A stretch of DNA of 39,209 nucleotides from an uncultured Erythrobacter sp. (GCA_937969505.1 CALBWA010000042.1:1-39209); one strand, 5' to 3'. Positions 24,671 through 33,627 are shown, counted from the first letter of the stretch. The notes: generated by a model not told the origin, from the sequence alone. Numbers and translations are program-made.

Positions 24671-27496
24671 CTAGAACTTGGCGCGGATCCGGGCACCATA
24701 GGTCCGTGGGCGAGTGAAGAAGCGCGTGTTATCAAACTGCGTGATGATAATCGCAGCTTCTTCCTGCTTGTTGGTGATATTGTTGCCAAAGAATTCGAGG
24801 CGATACTTGCCTGCCTCATCAATGGTCCAGCCAGCACCAATGTCGACTGTCAGATAGCCATCAATCCGATCAAGCAGTCGCCCATCGGTTGCCTGGCCCA
24901 GCGAAGCGCCTGTGTCCAGATCGAAATCCGCGCTGTTGAAGATCGTGTGAAACTGCGATGAGCGATAGCCCAGCGACACCACGTAATCCAACTGACCTGT
25001 CGGCAGTTCAAAGACCTGGCTCATCTTACCATTCAACTGCCAACGCGGCGTGCGGGGCAAGCGGTTGCCGTCGATTGACCGGAAGAAGGTTTCACCATTG
25101 TTGAGGTCCGGCTGGAACCGGAAATCAGGTATTTCCTGCGAGTTCTGAATCTGCGCTTCGAGCCACAGAGCAGTGAAATCAACCTTGATGTTGGCTGGCA
25201 GCTCAAAACCGCCCTCGATCTGGGCACCGTAAATTTCGGAGTCAGCTGCGTTAAAGCTGAACGACACGACCAGATCAGTGTTTGTGCCGTCCGGAACCTC
25301 AATGACCTGCCCCAGGAGGCCACCTGCGGTCTCGACCGCAGTTGCAACGCTCAAAAGGCCCGTGAAAACCTGATCGGTGTAGTCATTGTAGAACAGTGAC
25401 GCGTTCAGATAGGCCTTGCGGCCACCGATATCGAAAGCGTTTTTGCTGCCGATTTCATACAGAACGACATTCTCGGTCCCATAAGTCGGGGCCACGCCAT
25501 TATCGCCCAGATTGTCGTTAAAGCCGCCGGACTTGTGCCCGTTTGCAATCAGTGCATAAAGCAGATTGTCCGGCGTAATGTCGTATTCGGCGCGCAGCCT
25601 CCAGTCGACAAAGTCATCTTGGAATTCGCCATCCTGCTGGAAGATCTGCCCCCCGAACGGAACCGCAAACGTAAAGGCACCAGGATTGATCGGGAAGACA
25701 CCGGGGGCGAACTCGCCATTGGTGAAACCGCCACAAAACAGGGTGTCAAAGCTGTTGGTGTCGATGCATGGCGTTGTCAGGATCGTACCATCGCCGCCAT
25801 CGGGGAACGGCACTGCAAAGATGGGCTGCGGACCGTTTGCCAGAATGTCACCCAGATTGTCGCGCGCACCGAACTGCGCGATACCATCGGCGTGGAAAGC
25901 AAAGACTTCCTCGTTCGAAATGGCTCCATCGCCATCAGTGTCAGGATTGATTATTGTGCGGTCAAAGGCCGCAAATTCGAAGCCCTCGGTCCCGGCACGC
26001 ACACCCAGGCAACACTCAAAGCTGCCGCCGCCCAATGCAAGGCCATAACGCGCGGCAACACCGGTCCGCTCCTTCTGATCATCGGTGTATCGGATGCCGG
26101 CGGTCAGACGGAAGTTTTCGGACACCTCATAGGTTGCATCCGCATAGACGGCGTAGGAATCTGTTTCAGTCTCCGTGTTGAATTCCACGCCCTGGAAGAA
26201 CGTGCTGCGATCACCGGTTGAACCCAGGAACGATCGCTGGTCCTCATTGATGTAGAGGCCACCCAAACTCCAGATAAATGGACCTTCCGAGTTGAAGATG
26301 CGCAGTTCGTGGAAGTGCGAACGCGAATCCGATATGATCCGGAAGCGCGAGAAGTTGTCCAAGGCCTCTTCCAGAACCAGAGGATCGCTCAGGATATCGT
26401 CCGGATCCGGAGTGAATGGGTTATCCGCTTCTGATAGCCTGTCGAGGACACCTGGAAATGCAGGGGTCAATGGCGTGGTCGCCTCGTAATCATACACGGC
26501 ATCGCGATAGCTGCCGATATATTCGACATTGAAGCCGTCACCTTCATATTCGATCGTGGTGCGAATGCCCCAGTGATCGGTGTCCTGCTGCGGGGTAATC
26601 CCGCGCGCAATCACATCGCGTGGGTCAATGTCGTCAAATTCGGCCTGTGTGAGATTGCCATCAGCCAGCGCACCCAGAGGCAGGGCAAAATTTGTGCCCG
26701 TGTAGCCCGTGCCCCTCTCGGAGATATAGTCGCCAGCCACCAGAATGGTGAGGCGATCGGTCGCTTCCCACAGCACTTGCGCGCGCCCAGACAGATTGTC
26801 CTGTGATTCGGCAACATCTATTCCCTGAACGGGGCCAACATTGTTATAGTAAGAATCATTTTCCTGATACAGACCCGAGAAGCGCACAGCGACAGTATCG
26901 GACAATGGAATGTTCAAGACCCCGCGCAGCGAACGGTGGTCAAAATTGCCATACTCGGCCTCGATCGCGCCATCAAAAGAGCCAAGACCGGGACGGAAGG
27001 TAATCGCATTGATCGAACCTGCCGTCGCATTGCGACCGCGCAGCGTACCCTGAGGTCCGACATTGACTTCAACCCGCTGGATATCGTGAAATGCCGAACC
27101 GATGCCGGAAGGGCGGGGAATATTTACCCCGTCAAAGTGAAAGGCTGCCGCCGGATCACCTAGCTCGGTATTGTTGGATGACCCGATACCGCGAATAAAC
27201 ACTTCGATATTGCCCTGGTTATTGGCAACTGAAAGGCCGGGAATCTGGTTCTGGAGATCGGTAACATTCTGCACACCCAGGGCCCGCAAATCTTCGCCGC
27301 TGATAGCAAAGGCAGTGCCGGCAAAATCTTGCAGAGTTTGCTCGCGCCGATCAGCAGTCACGATGATTGCATTGTCACTGCCATCGTCGTCGGCCACCTG
27401 CGGGGCCGCCTCGGGCGCTTGATCCTGAGCAAATGCCGGCTGCGCCAACGCAATGAATGAAACGCCCATAGCGAGCGCCTTAATCGTATTCCTCAT
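24671..27496 (-). CDS. TonB-dependent outer-membrane receptor of the beta-glucan locus
   Basis: A 941-aa outer-membrane receptor that would import oligosaccharides using TonB energy. Signal peptide MRNTIKALAMGVSFIALAQP ends near AFA-Q. The TonB box is probably IIVTADRREQ. The plug domain shows AFAISGEDLRALGVQNVTDL, IPGLSV and VEVNVGPQGTLRGRNATAGS, and the barrel ends in a C-terminal Phe (RTYGARIRAKF). An extracellular-loop insertion contains a perfect EF-hand-like loop, DTDGDGAISNEE (bases 25907-25942), and several Cys. The ATG at 27496 has GGGAGGGG upstream; the frame continues further but without signal character. Two operator-like palindromes lie upstream. It is first in the locus, before GH16. 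Confidence 0.93.
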   Translation of the reverse strand: MRNTIKALAMGVSFIALAQPAFAQDQAPEAAPQVADDDGSDNAIIVTADRREQTLQDFAGTAFAISGEDLRALGVQNVTDLQNQIPGLSVANNQGNIEVFIRGIGSSNNTELGDPAAAFHFDGVNIPRPSGIGSAFHDIQRVEVNVGPQGTLRGRNATAGSINAITFRPGLGSFDGAIEAEYGNFDHRSLRGVLNIPLSDTVAVRFSGLYQENDSYYNNVGPVQGIDVAESQDNLSGRAQVLWEATDRLTILVAGDYISERGTGYTGTNFALPLGALADGNLTQAEFDDIDPRDVIARGITPQQDTDHWGIRTTIEYEGDGFNVEYIGSYRDAVYDYEATTPLTPAFPGVLDRLSEADNPFTPDPDDILSDPLVLEEALDNFSRFRIISDSRSHFHELRIFNSEGPFIWSLGGLYINEDQRSFLGSTGDRSTFFQGVEFNTETETDSYAVYADATYEVSENFRLTAGIRYTDDQKERTGVAARYGLALGGGSFECCLGVRAGTEGFEFAAFDRTIINPDTDGDGAISNEEVFAFHADGIAQFGARDNLGDILANGPQPIFAVPFPDGGDGTILTTPCIDTNSFDTLFCGGFTNGEFAPGVFPINPGAFTFAVPFGGQIFQQDGEFQDDFVDWRLRAEYDITPDNLLYALIANGHKSGGFNDNLGDNGVAPTYGTENVVLYEIGSKNAFDIGGRKAYLNASLFYNDYTDQVFTGLLSVATAVETAGGLLGQVIEVPDGTNTDLVVSFSFNAADSEIYGAQIEGGFELPANIKVDFTALWLEAQIQNSQEIPDFRFQPDLNNGETFFRSIDGNRLPRTPRWQLNGKMSQVFELPTGQLDYVVSLGYRSSQFHTIFNSADFDLDTGASLGQATDGRLLDRIDGYLTVDIGAGWTIDEAGKYRLEFFGNNITNKQEEAAIIITQFDNTRFFTRPRTYGARIRAKF

Positions 27497-27548
27497 TGTC
27501 CCCTCCCTTGGGCAATTTATATCGAGTTGGGGCCTGTCTAACCGATAA

Positions 27549-27562
27549 TGTGAGCGTTCACA
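27549..27562. promoter_or_regulatory. Operator-like element, proximal, upstream of the TonB receptor gene
   Basis: TGTGAGCGTTCACA is a 14-bp palindrome with one mismatched pair and a central CG. Its centre is 22 bp, about two helical turns, from a second element, which would put two bound dimers on the same face. The GCGTTCACA half resembles the GH3 operator core GAACGTTC. It is a likely site for the LacI regulator of this locus. Confidence 0.55.
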
Positions 27563-27572
27563 AGTCCTGAAA

Positions 27573-27582
27573 TGAACGTTCA
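27573..27582. promoter_or_regulatory. Operator-like element, distal, upstream of the TonB receptor gene
   Basis: TGAACGTTCA is a perfect 10-bp palindrome sharing the GAACGTTC core with the GH3 operator. With its flank it reads TTGTGAACGTTCATT on the receptor strand, very like the neighbouring element (TTGTGAACGCTCACA). Both lie in the 167-base gap between the receptor gene and the convergently-read end of the AraC gene. Confidence 0.55.
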
Positions 27583-27663
27583 CAATCATGGCAAATTTGC
27601 TCTGCCATTGGTTCATTCTGGCGCCATAGCCCCCCAAGTAAGTGCCGCCGAGATGGCTTTGCG

Positions 27664-28593
27664 CTAAGTGTCGCGCACGTCTGACGGGGATTTCCCGAAA
27701 TGCTCCTTGAAGGCTCTGCTAAAGGTCGCCAGGCTTTTGAACCCTGCCCCATAAGCAATTTCGGATATGCTCCGCGATTGATAAATCGGGGTTTCCAGAA
27801 TGCGCATGGCCTCCTGCAGCCTGCGTGCTGTGACGAATTGGCGCACAGATGTGTTCTGTTCAGCAAAGGTCGTCTGAAGCAGGCGCAGCGATATCCCGTT
27901 GGCATCGGCGATCTGAGCGGGCGTCAAATCTTCGTCGGCAAAGCTTTGATCAATAAAATTGCAGCATCGCTGATACAGTTCTCGATGGCCTGGCTTGGTG
28001 GGCGCGAGAAGGCGATGCTGATCGGCGATCGACAGGACGGCTAGCTCAAGGAAGGTCTCTGCAAGCTTCGACTTCGCAAAATCGCTCATTTCCTTGACAT
28101 CATTGCGCCACAAGGAATGCAAATAGTCATATGAAACCCGGTGGATCGGGTTCGAGCCATCCACAGGCAGGAAGGCCACATCATTGGGAAATGGTGAAAA
28201 CCGGCGCAGATACGCTTCGGCCACCGGTATGGAAATGATGGTCGTTTCTTCCTCAAACGCCAGGCAGTAGGGTTGGGAATTGTCGCAAATCATATAGTCG
28301 CCAGGTCGCAGTGCCAACTCATCATCGCGCAACCGGATCGTGCTGCTGCCCTGCATCTGGACCTTGATGATAAAATCGTTTTTTGATCCTGGGGGCATGT
28401 CCTGGGGTCGGTGGATTACGTTTGCCGGGCGCGATCGGCACTGGATCATGCTGACATCACCAATCGAAACGGCGGCAAGTGAAGCACTGAAAGAACCATG
28501 GCCCCGCGGCTCGGCCCGAATCGAGCCGAAGATATTGGAAAGCAGGTTATTCCATTTGTCGGAAGAATCGGCCCGCACCGGGCTGGACAACAT
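27664..28593 (-). CDS. AraC-family transcriptional regulator of the second catabolic cluster
   Basis: A 309-aa activator-type protein with an N-terminal AraC-binding-like sensor domain (SMIQCRSRPANVIHRPQD, MQGSSTIRLRDDELALRPGD, CDNSQPYCLAFEE). A C-terminal AraC HTH pair follows: LTPAQIADANGISLRLLQTT, and SISEIAYGAGFKSLATFSRA then FKEHFGKSPSDVRD. It is divergent from the TonB receptor - PQQ dehydrogenase genes, the usual layout of a pathway-specific regulator. The start is uncertain. ATG 28593 is given here, but GTG 28635 has GGAG 10 bases upstream, and the frame opens as far as TTG 28644. The 11-bp inverted repeat at 28700-28742 is its likely target. Confidence 0.88.
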   Translation of the reverse strand: MLSSPVRADSSDKWNNLLSNIFGSIRAEPRGHGSFSASLAAVSIGDVSMIQCRSRPANVIHRPQDMPPGSKNDFIIKVQMQGSSTIRLRDDELALRPGDYMICDNSQPYCLAFEEETTIISIPVAEAYLRRFSPFPNDVAFLPVDGSNPIHRVSYDYLHSLWRNDVKEMSDFAKSKLAETFLELAVLSIADQHRLLAPTKPGHRELYQRCCNFIDQSFADEDLTPAQIADANGISLRLLQTTFAEQNTSVRQFVTARRLQEAMRILETPIYQSRSISEIAYGAGFKSLATFSRAFKEHFGKSPSDVRDT

Positions 28594-28699
28594 GTCGGCA
28601 GGGCCGACCAACGAATTCGAGGAGTAATCTTCCACTGGCAGCAAGCTCCACCAAATTTACCGACCCCGAAACCGCAATTTGTGTAATAATCGATAAGTT

Positions 28700-28742
28700 G
28701 AAATGCGCAACCGGCATATTTGCAGTCTGTTTTGCGCATTTC
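28700..28742. promoter_or_regulatory. 11-bp perfect inverted repeat in the araC / TonB receptor divergent region
   Basis: GAAATGCGCAA (28700-28710) is exactly inverted as TTGCGCATTTC (28732-28742), with 21 bases between the arms and 32 bp (about three turns) between arm centres. It sits about 105 bases before the receptor start and about 65-105 bases before the AraC gene start, a plausible activator position for both. The arms could also base-pair in an RNA, but the location favours a DNA operator. Confidence 0.5.
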
Positions 28743-28846
28743 GTCAAACGATCCTGCGCTTGGTGATAAAGACGCAACGATGTTCAAGGGGCTATCTCGC
28801 CATCACTCAACAAAGGTCGTTAAGGCCTGCAATCAGGGAGAGCGAT

Positions 28847-31417
28847 GTGGCTCGTTTGAATATCTCCGCGTTTCGCGCAAACAATTCTTATGGTTTGATG
28901 ACTGCCGGCTCCATTGCGGCGATGACACTGTGCCTGGCCCAACCGGCGCTGGCACAGGACAGTGTGGCTGCTCAGGATACCGACACCGCCGAAGAGGATT
29001 TCAGCGGTGTGCCGGTGATTACCGTGACCGCCCGACGCATTGAAGAGAACATTCAGGAGACGCCAGTTGCCGTTTCCGCCTTTAACGCAGAAGCATTGGC
29101 AGCTCGCGGTATTGTCGACACATCCGAAGTCGGCAATTTTGCCCCAAACGTAACCCTGGACACAACCTCGACTTTCTCGGGCGCGTCTTCAACGCTTCAG
29201 GCATTCATCCGCGGCATCGGTCAGTCCGACTTTGCAATCAACACCGATCCCGGCGTGGGCATCTATATTGACGATGTTTACATTGCGCGCACGGTCGGCG
29301 CCGTGTCCGAACTTTACGATGTCGAGCAGGTTGAAGTGCTCAAAGGGCCGCAGGGCACCCTGTTTGGCCGCAACAGCATTGGTGGCGCCATCAATGTGCG
29401 GACCAAGCGTCCAGACGATGTTTTCTCCGTTCGCGGATCGCTTTCCTATGGCCGTTTCGATTATGTCGGGCTGGATCTTGTCGCCAACCTCCCATTGGCG
29501 GACGGTCTTTACAGCTCCGTCGCGGTGTCAACCAATGCGCAAGACGGTTTTCAGCAGCGCCTTGTTTTTGATGGGCCGGGTGCAGAAAACCTGATCCCGC
29601 TGGGCGTATCCAATGTCTCGGACACTAACGGTCTCGATGGCGGCGGTCTCGACAACCAGACGATTCGCGGCAAGCTATTCTGGGAAGGAAGCAACCGCTT
29701 CGACACGACATTCTCGGTCGATTATTCGCGCATCCGCGATGCCGCTCCTCCAGGAACGCTGGTGGCCACCATCGGTGGAGAAGAAGCTCAGTTTGTTGGT
29801 GTCGACGGCGGCGGTGAGCTCGCCAATGGGTCGCTCCCCTCACTGTTTAACGCCTGCACCATTGAAAGTGCCTTGCCACCCGGCGCTCTGCCACCGGTGT
29901 GTGGACTGACCGGTTTCGCCAGCGTCAATTCCGATGCTGACCCGAACAATAATATTCCAACCTTTGGTTCGCAGTTCATTACGGGCGACATTGATACGAC
30001 CTTTGCCACCGGGGCAAACTTCTCCAACATCGATTCGTGGGGCGTCTCAAATGTTTCCAATTTTGATCTGTCCAATGCTGCGCAGATCAAGACGATCATC
30101 GCTTATCGCGAACTGTCAGCCAACTTTGGTCGAGACATCGATGGTTCACCGCTTGATATCGACCAGACCAGCTTCATCATCGAACAGGATCAGTTCAGTG
30201 CCGAACTTCAGGTGAATGGCAACCTGCTGGAAGATCGTCTGTCCTACACCGTCGGCGGCTTTTACTTCCGCGAGGATGCCTTCCAGCTCGACCAGGTTCC
30301 TCTGGGCGGCGGCTTGCTGAACATCTTTGGACCCAACAGCCAGGACACCGAAGCTTTCGCTCTGTTTGGTGAAGGCAATTTCGAAGTCCTGCCCGACCTC
30401 AACCTGCTGTTCGGCGTTCGCTGGACGGATGAAAGCAAGGAACTGATCCTTGATCAGCAGAACACTACGCCATTTTTCGGTGTCGTTTTTGCCGGTCTGG
30501 TCGATGATGATGGGGATTCCGTTTTCCCGCGGACCAATGCCGATGGCACCCCGAACGTAAATTTCCTCGGACCAGAAGGGGTTCAGCGCGCTGATTTCAG
30601 TGACGTGTCTTTCCGGGCGGGCGTGAACTACAAGATTTCGCCCGACGTCTTTACCTATTTCACCTTCTCGCAAGGGTTCAAGTCCGGTGGCTTCACGACA
30701 CGTCTGACCGCCCCGTTCAATCCTGCTTTTGATGGTGTTCCTGGCGGGCTTGCCGCACTCGATGGCATCGTGTTCCAGCCGGAAACCTCCGACAATTATG
30801 AAGTCGGCATCAAGGCCGACCTGCTGGATCGCAAACTGCGCACCAATCTGGCGCTGTTCTGGAATGAATATGAAGACATCCAGATCGTCGTGCAGCGCGG
30901 CATCACCCCATCAAACGAGAATGCCGGTGACGCCCGCATTCGCGGCGCGGAACTGGAGGTGGAATTCTATCCCAGCGAGGGCCTGAGTTTCGTTGGCAGT
31001 GCCGGCTATCTTGATGCAGAATACCGGTCGATTGATCCGCTGGCATTCCCTGTCGAGCTTGACGATGACCTGCAGAACACGCCGGAATTCACTTTCTCCG
31101 GTGCGGCCACATACGAAATGCCGATTTTGTCCGGCAAGGCCGATCTCTTGATGAATCTGAATTACAGCTGGCGCGACACGGTGGCGAATGATGCGCAAAA
31201 TACGCCAGAACTGATCCAGGGTCCGGTTGGTTTGCTGGGCGGTCAGATCAAGATTTCGCCGGCGCAGGACAATTGGGCAATCTCGCTGATTGGTCGAAAC
31301 ATCCTGAATGAACGCTTCATTGGATCAGGCTTCAATTCGGGGCCAGGTGTGAGCTTCGTCGAGGCGACCTTCAACCGCCCGGGTGAGTGGCGATTGCAGT
31401 TCGACTTTGAATTCTAA
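28847..31417 (+). CDS. TonB-dependent outer-membrane receptor of the second catabolic cluster
   Basis: An 856-aa receptor. The signal region includes SIAAMTLCLAQPALAQ, the TonB box is near VITVTARRIEENIQETPVAV, and the plug contains LQAFIRGIGQSDF, NTDPGVGIYIDDVYIAR and VEVLKGPQGTLFGRNSIGGA. The barrel ends EWRLQFDFEF with a terminal Phe. GTG 28847 is the start because GGGAG lies 6 bases upstream; the frame extends to 28703 but that part has no export signal. It would carry the pathway substrate across the outer membrane. Family and context suit a hydrophobic or aromatic compound rather than a siderophore, but the ligand is not readable. Two hairpins follow its stop. Confidence 0.92.
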   Translation: MARLNISAFRANNSYGLMTAGSIAAMTLCLAQPALAQDSVAAQDTDTAEEDFSGVPVITVTARRIEENIQETPVAVSAFNAEALAARGIVDTSEVGNFAPNVTLDTTSTFSGASSTLQAFIRGIGQSDFAINTDPGVGIYIDDVYIARTVGAVSELYDVEQVEVLKGPQGTLFGRNSIGGAINVRTKRPDDVFSVRGSLSYGRFDYVGLDLVANLPLADGLYSSVAVSTNAQDGFQQRLVFDGPGAENLIPLGVSNVSDTNGLDGGGLDNQTIRGKLFWEGSNRFDTTFSVDYSRIRDAAPPGTLVATIGGEEAQFVGVDGGGELANGSLPSLFNACTIESALPPGALPPVCGLTGFASVNSDADPNNNIPTFGSQFITGDIDTTFATGANFSNIDSWGVSNVSNFDLSNAAQIKTIIAYRELSANFGRDIDGSPLDIDQTSFIIEQDQFSAELQVNGNLLEDRLSYTVGGFYFREDAFQLDQVPLGGGLLNIFGPNSQDTEAFALFGEGNFEVLPDLNLLFGVRWTDESKELILDQQNTTPFFGVVFAGLVDDDGDSVFPRTNADGTPNVNFLGPEGVQRADFSDVSFRAGVNYKISPDVFTYFTFSQGFKSGGFTTRLTAPFNPAFDGVPGGLAALDGIVFQPETSDNYEVGIKADLLDRKLRTNLALFWNEYEDIQIVVQRGITPSNENAGDARIRGAELEVEFYPSEGLSFVGSAGYLDAEYRSIDPLAFPVELDDDLQNTPEFTFSGAATYEMPILSGKADLLMNLNYSWRDTVANDAQNTPELIQGPVGLLGGQIKISPAQDNWAISLIGRNILNERFIGSGFNSGPGVSFVEATFNRPGEWRLQFDFEF

Positions 31418-31428
31418 GTCGCTCACAA

Positions 31429-31502
31429 AGCGAGCATGGCTCGCTGCTGCATTACTGCAGAACGAGAGGTGGCTTGGACCGTCGCCAGGTCATCTCTCGT
31501 TC
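31429..31502 (+). other. Tandem intercistronic hairpins after the TonB receptor gene
   Basis: AGCGAGC (31429-31435) pairs with GCTCGCT (31439-31445) around a 3-base loop. A second stem, GAACGAGAG (31460-31468) with CTCTCGTTC (31494-31502), encloses a small inner GACC/GGTC hairpin. No U-tract follows either. They occupy most of the 116-base gap before the dehydrogenase gene and probably protect the receptor mRNA or partly block read-through. Confidence 0.5.
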
Positions 31503-31533
31503 CCCCTCAACACTCAAGCACGGGATGTGTCTG

Positions 31534-33627
31534 ATGCGATCGTTCAAACTGTTTGCCTTGACCTCTTTGGCTGGCGCTCTGGCGCTGGCGGGATGCTCTT
31601 CATCCATAGATGATGGCGAGTGGGCCCAGCATGGGCGCACAGCAGATGAACAGCGTTACAGCCCGCTTGAGGAAATCAATGCCAGCAATGTCGATCGCCT
31701 GGGTCTGGCCTGGTCGTTCGATCTGGACACCCGGCGCGGTCAGGAAGCAACGCCGATCATGGTCGACGGCGTACTGTACACCTCGACCGCTTGGAGCAAG
31801 GTGGTGGCCCTTGACGCCAAGTCCGGCAAGCTTTTGTGGGAATTCGATCCCGAGGTGCCGCGCGAATGGGCGGTCAGAGGCTGCTGCGATGTCGTCAATC
31901 GCGGCGTCGCTGTCCAGGATGGCAAGGTCCTGATCGGCACATTCGACGGGCGATTGATCGCGCTGGATGCCAAGAATGGCAATCAGATCTGGTCTGTCGA
32001 TACGATCATTGATCGCGACCGGTACTACACAATCACGGGTGCGCCGCGCATTGTGAAGGGCAAGGTCCTGATCGGCAATGGCGGCGGCGAGTTCGGCGTG
32101 CGCGGTTATGTCACGGCATATGATTTGCATAGCGGCAACGAAGCCTGGCGCTTCTTCACTGTGCCCGGCGATCCATCGAAGCCGTTTGAAAACCCGATAT
32201 TGGAAAAGGCCGCAGAGACCTGGACCGGCGAATGGTGGAAGGTCGGCGGCGGCGGCACCGTTTGGGATTCGATGGCCTATGACCCTGACCTGGACCTGCT
32301 CTATATTGGCGTCGGCAATGGATCGCCCTGGAACCCGGCAGAGCGCAGCCCTGAAGGCGGCGACAATCTGTTCATTTCATCCATCGTAGCCCTGAGGCCC
32401 GACACCGGGGAATATGTCTGGCATTACCAGACAACTCCCGGCGATCAGTGGGACTACACCGCCACACAGCACATGATCCTGGCCGATCTTGAAATCGATG
32501 GCGAGCAGCGCGAAGTCATCATGCAGGCTCCAAAGAACGGCTTTTTCTACGTTCTTGATCGCGCAACCGGAGAATTCATTTCTGCCGAACCCTTCGCCCC
32601 GGTTAACTGGGCTGACGGGATCGATCCGGAAACCGGGCGCCCCAATATCAAGCCTGAAGCTCGCTATCACGAGGCGGGCGTCTGGGAAGGCCTGCCGGGC
32701 CCGCTGGGCGCACACAATTGGCATCCGATGGCCTACAGTCCCGATACCGGTCTGGTTTATATCCCGTCCCAGACTCTCGGCTTCCCCTACATAGCTGATA
32801 CCGATTTCGAAATGAAAGAGCTGGCAGTCAATCTCGGAATTGACCTTGCCGCCGCATCCCTGCCAGCCGATCAGGCCATCCGCGAAGCCGTCAAGGACAC
32901 CTTGCAAGGCCACTTGCTTGCTTGGGACCCGGTTAAGCAGGAAGAACGCTGGAGCGTGCCGCTTGGCGGACCCTGGAATGGCGGCATATTGGCCACATCG
33001 GGTGATCTTGTTTTCCAAGGCAATCGCAATGGAGAATTTGCTGCCTACGATGCTCGCGATGGCAGCAAACTGTGGTCCGCAGATGCGCAAACCGGGGTGG
33101 TTGCCGCGCCGATCACCTACAGCATTGATGGCGAACAATATGTTGCCATCGTTGCCGGTTGGGGCGGTATTCTTCCGCTACTGATTGGTGAACTCGCATG
33201 GGTCGATGGCAAGCCGCAGGTCAATCGCAGCCGTGTGCTGGTGTACAAGCTCGATGGCAACGCGCAGCTCCCCGAACCGTATGATGTGGCGCGGACCAAA
33301 TCGATTGCTCCGGCAAATTTCGGTAGTCCGCAGCAAATTTCGCAAGGGGCGAATATCTACGCACGTTATTGCTCCGGGTGCCACGGTGATACGGCAGTAA
33401 GCGGCGGTGTTCTGCCTGATCTTAGATACAGTTTTTCTTTGAGTGATCGTGATGTCTGGGACGCTATCCTGGTCAACGGCGCACTGACCCAGTCCGGCAT
33501 GGTCGCCTTTGGTAGCGAGCTGGACGAAGCAGAGCGCGAAGCCTTGCGGTCCTACATCACTCACAGAGCTCACGAATCTGGCGCAGTCGCGATTGCCCGC
33601 GCCGAACAGGAGGACGCAGGTCAATGA
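31534..33627 (+). CDS. Quinohemoprotein (PQQ and heme c) alcohol dehydrogenase, predicted lipoprotein
   Basis: A 697-aa periplasmic dehydrogenase that oxidises an alcohol to an aldehyde and passes electrons from PQQ to a heme. A lipobox (ALALAGC, Cys 21) precedes an eight-bladed propeller. Visible PQQ-site features are the vicinal disulfide pair CC (117-118, RGCCDVVNRG), GGGGTVWDSMAYD and the catalytic Asp 307 in PGDQWDYTATQ. The residue two after that Asp is Thr, not the second Asp of lanthanide enzymes, so calcium is expected. The C-terminal cytochrome domain has CSGCH (613-617) and a probable axial Met near 656. ATG 31534 is chosen to fit the signal; earlier in-frame starts exist. The stop overlaps the aldehyde dehydrogenase start (ATGA). 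Confidence 0.93.
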   Translation: MRSFKLFALTSLAGALALAGCSSSIDDGEWAQHGRTADEQRYSPLEEINASNVDRLGLAWSFDLDTRRGQEATPIMVDGVLYTSTAWSKVVALDAKSGKLLWEFDPEVPREWAVRGCCDVVNRGVAVQDGKVLIGTFDGRLIALDAKNGNQIWSVDTIIDRDRYYTITGAPRIVKGKVLIGNGGGEFGVRGYVTAYDLHSGNEAWRFFTVPGDPSKPFENPILEKAAETWTGEWWKVGGGGTVWDSMAYDPDLDLLYIGVGNGSPWNPAERSPEGGDNLFISSIVALRPDTGEYVWHYQTTPGDQWDYTATQHMILADLEIDGEQREVIMQAPKNGFFYVLDRATGEFISAEPFAPVNWADGIDPETGRPNIKPEARYHEAGVWEGLPGPLGAHNWHPMAYSPDTGLVYIPSQTLGFPYIADTDFEMKELAVNLGIDLAAASLPADQAIREAVKDTLQGHLLAWDPVKQEERWSVPLGGPWNGGILATSGDLVFQGNRNGEFAAYDARDGSKLWSADAQTGVVAAPITYSIDGEQYVAIVAGWGGILPLLIGELAWVDGKPQVNRSRVLVYKLDGNAQLPEPYDVARTKSIAPANFGSPQQISQGANIYARYCSGCHGDTAVSGGVLPDLRYSFSLSDRDVWDAILVNGALTQSGMVAFGSELDEAEREALRSYITHRAHESGAVAIARAEQEDAGQ

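Noticed and set aside
24671..27637. Longer form of the first TonB receptor starting at 27637
   Set aside because: The extra 47 residues are not a signal peptide and cover the two operator-like palindromes; ATG 27496 has a strong ribosome site followed by a proper signal peptide.
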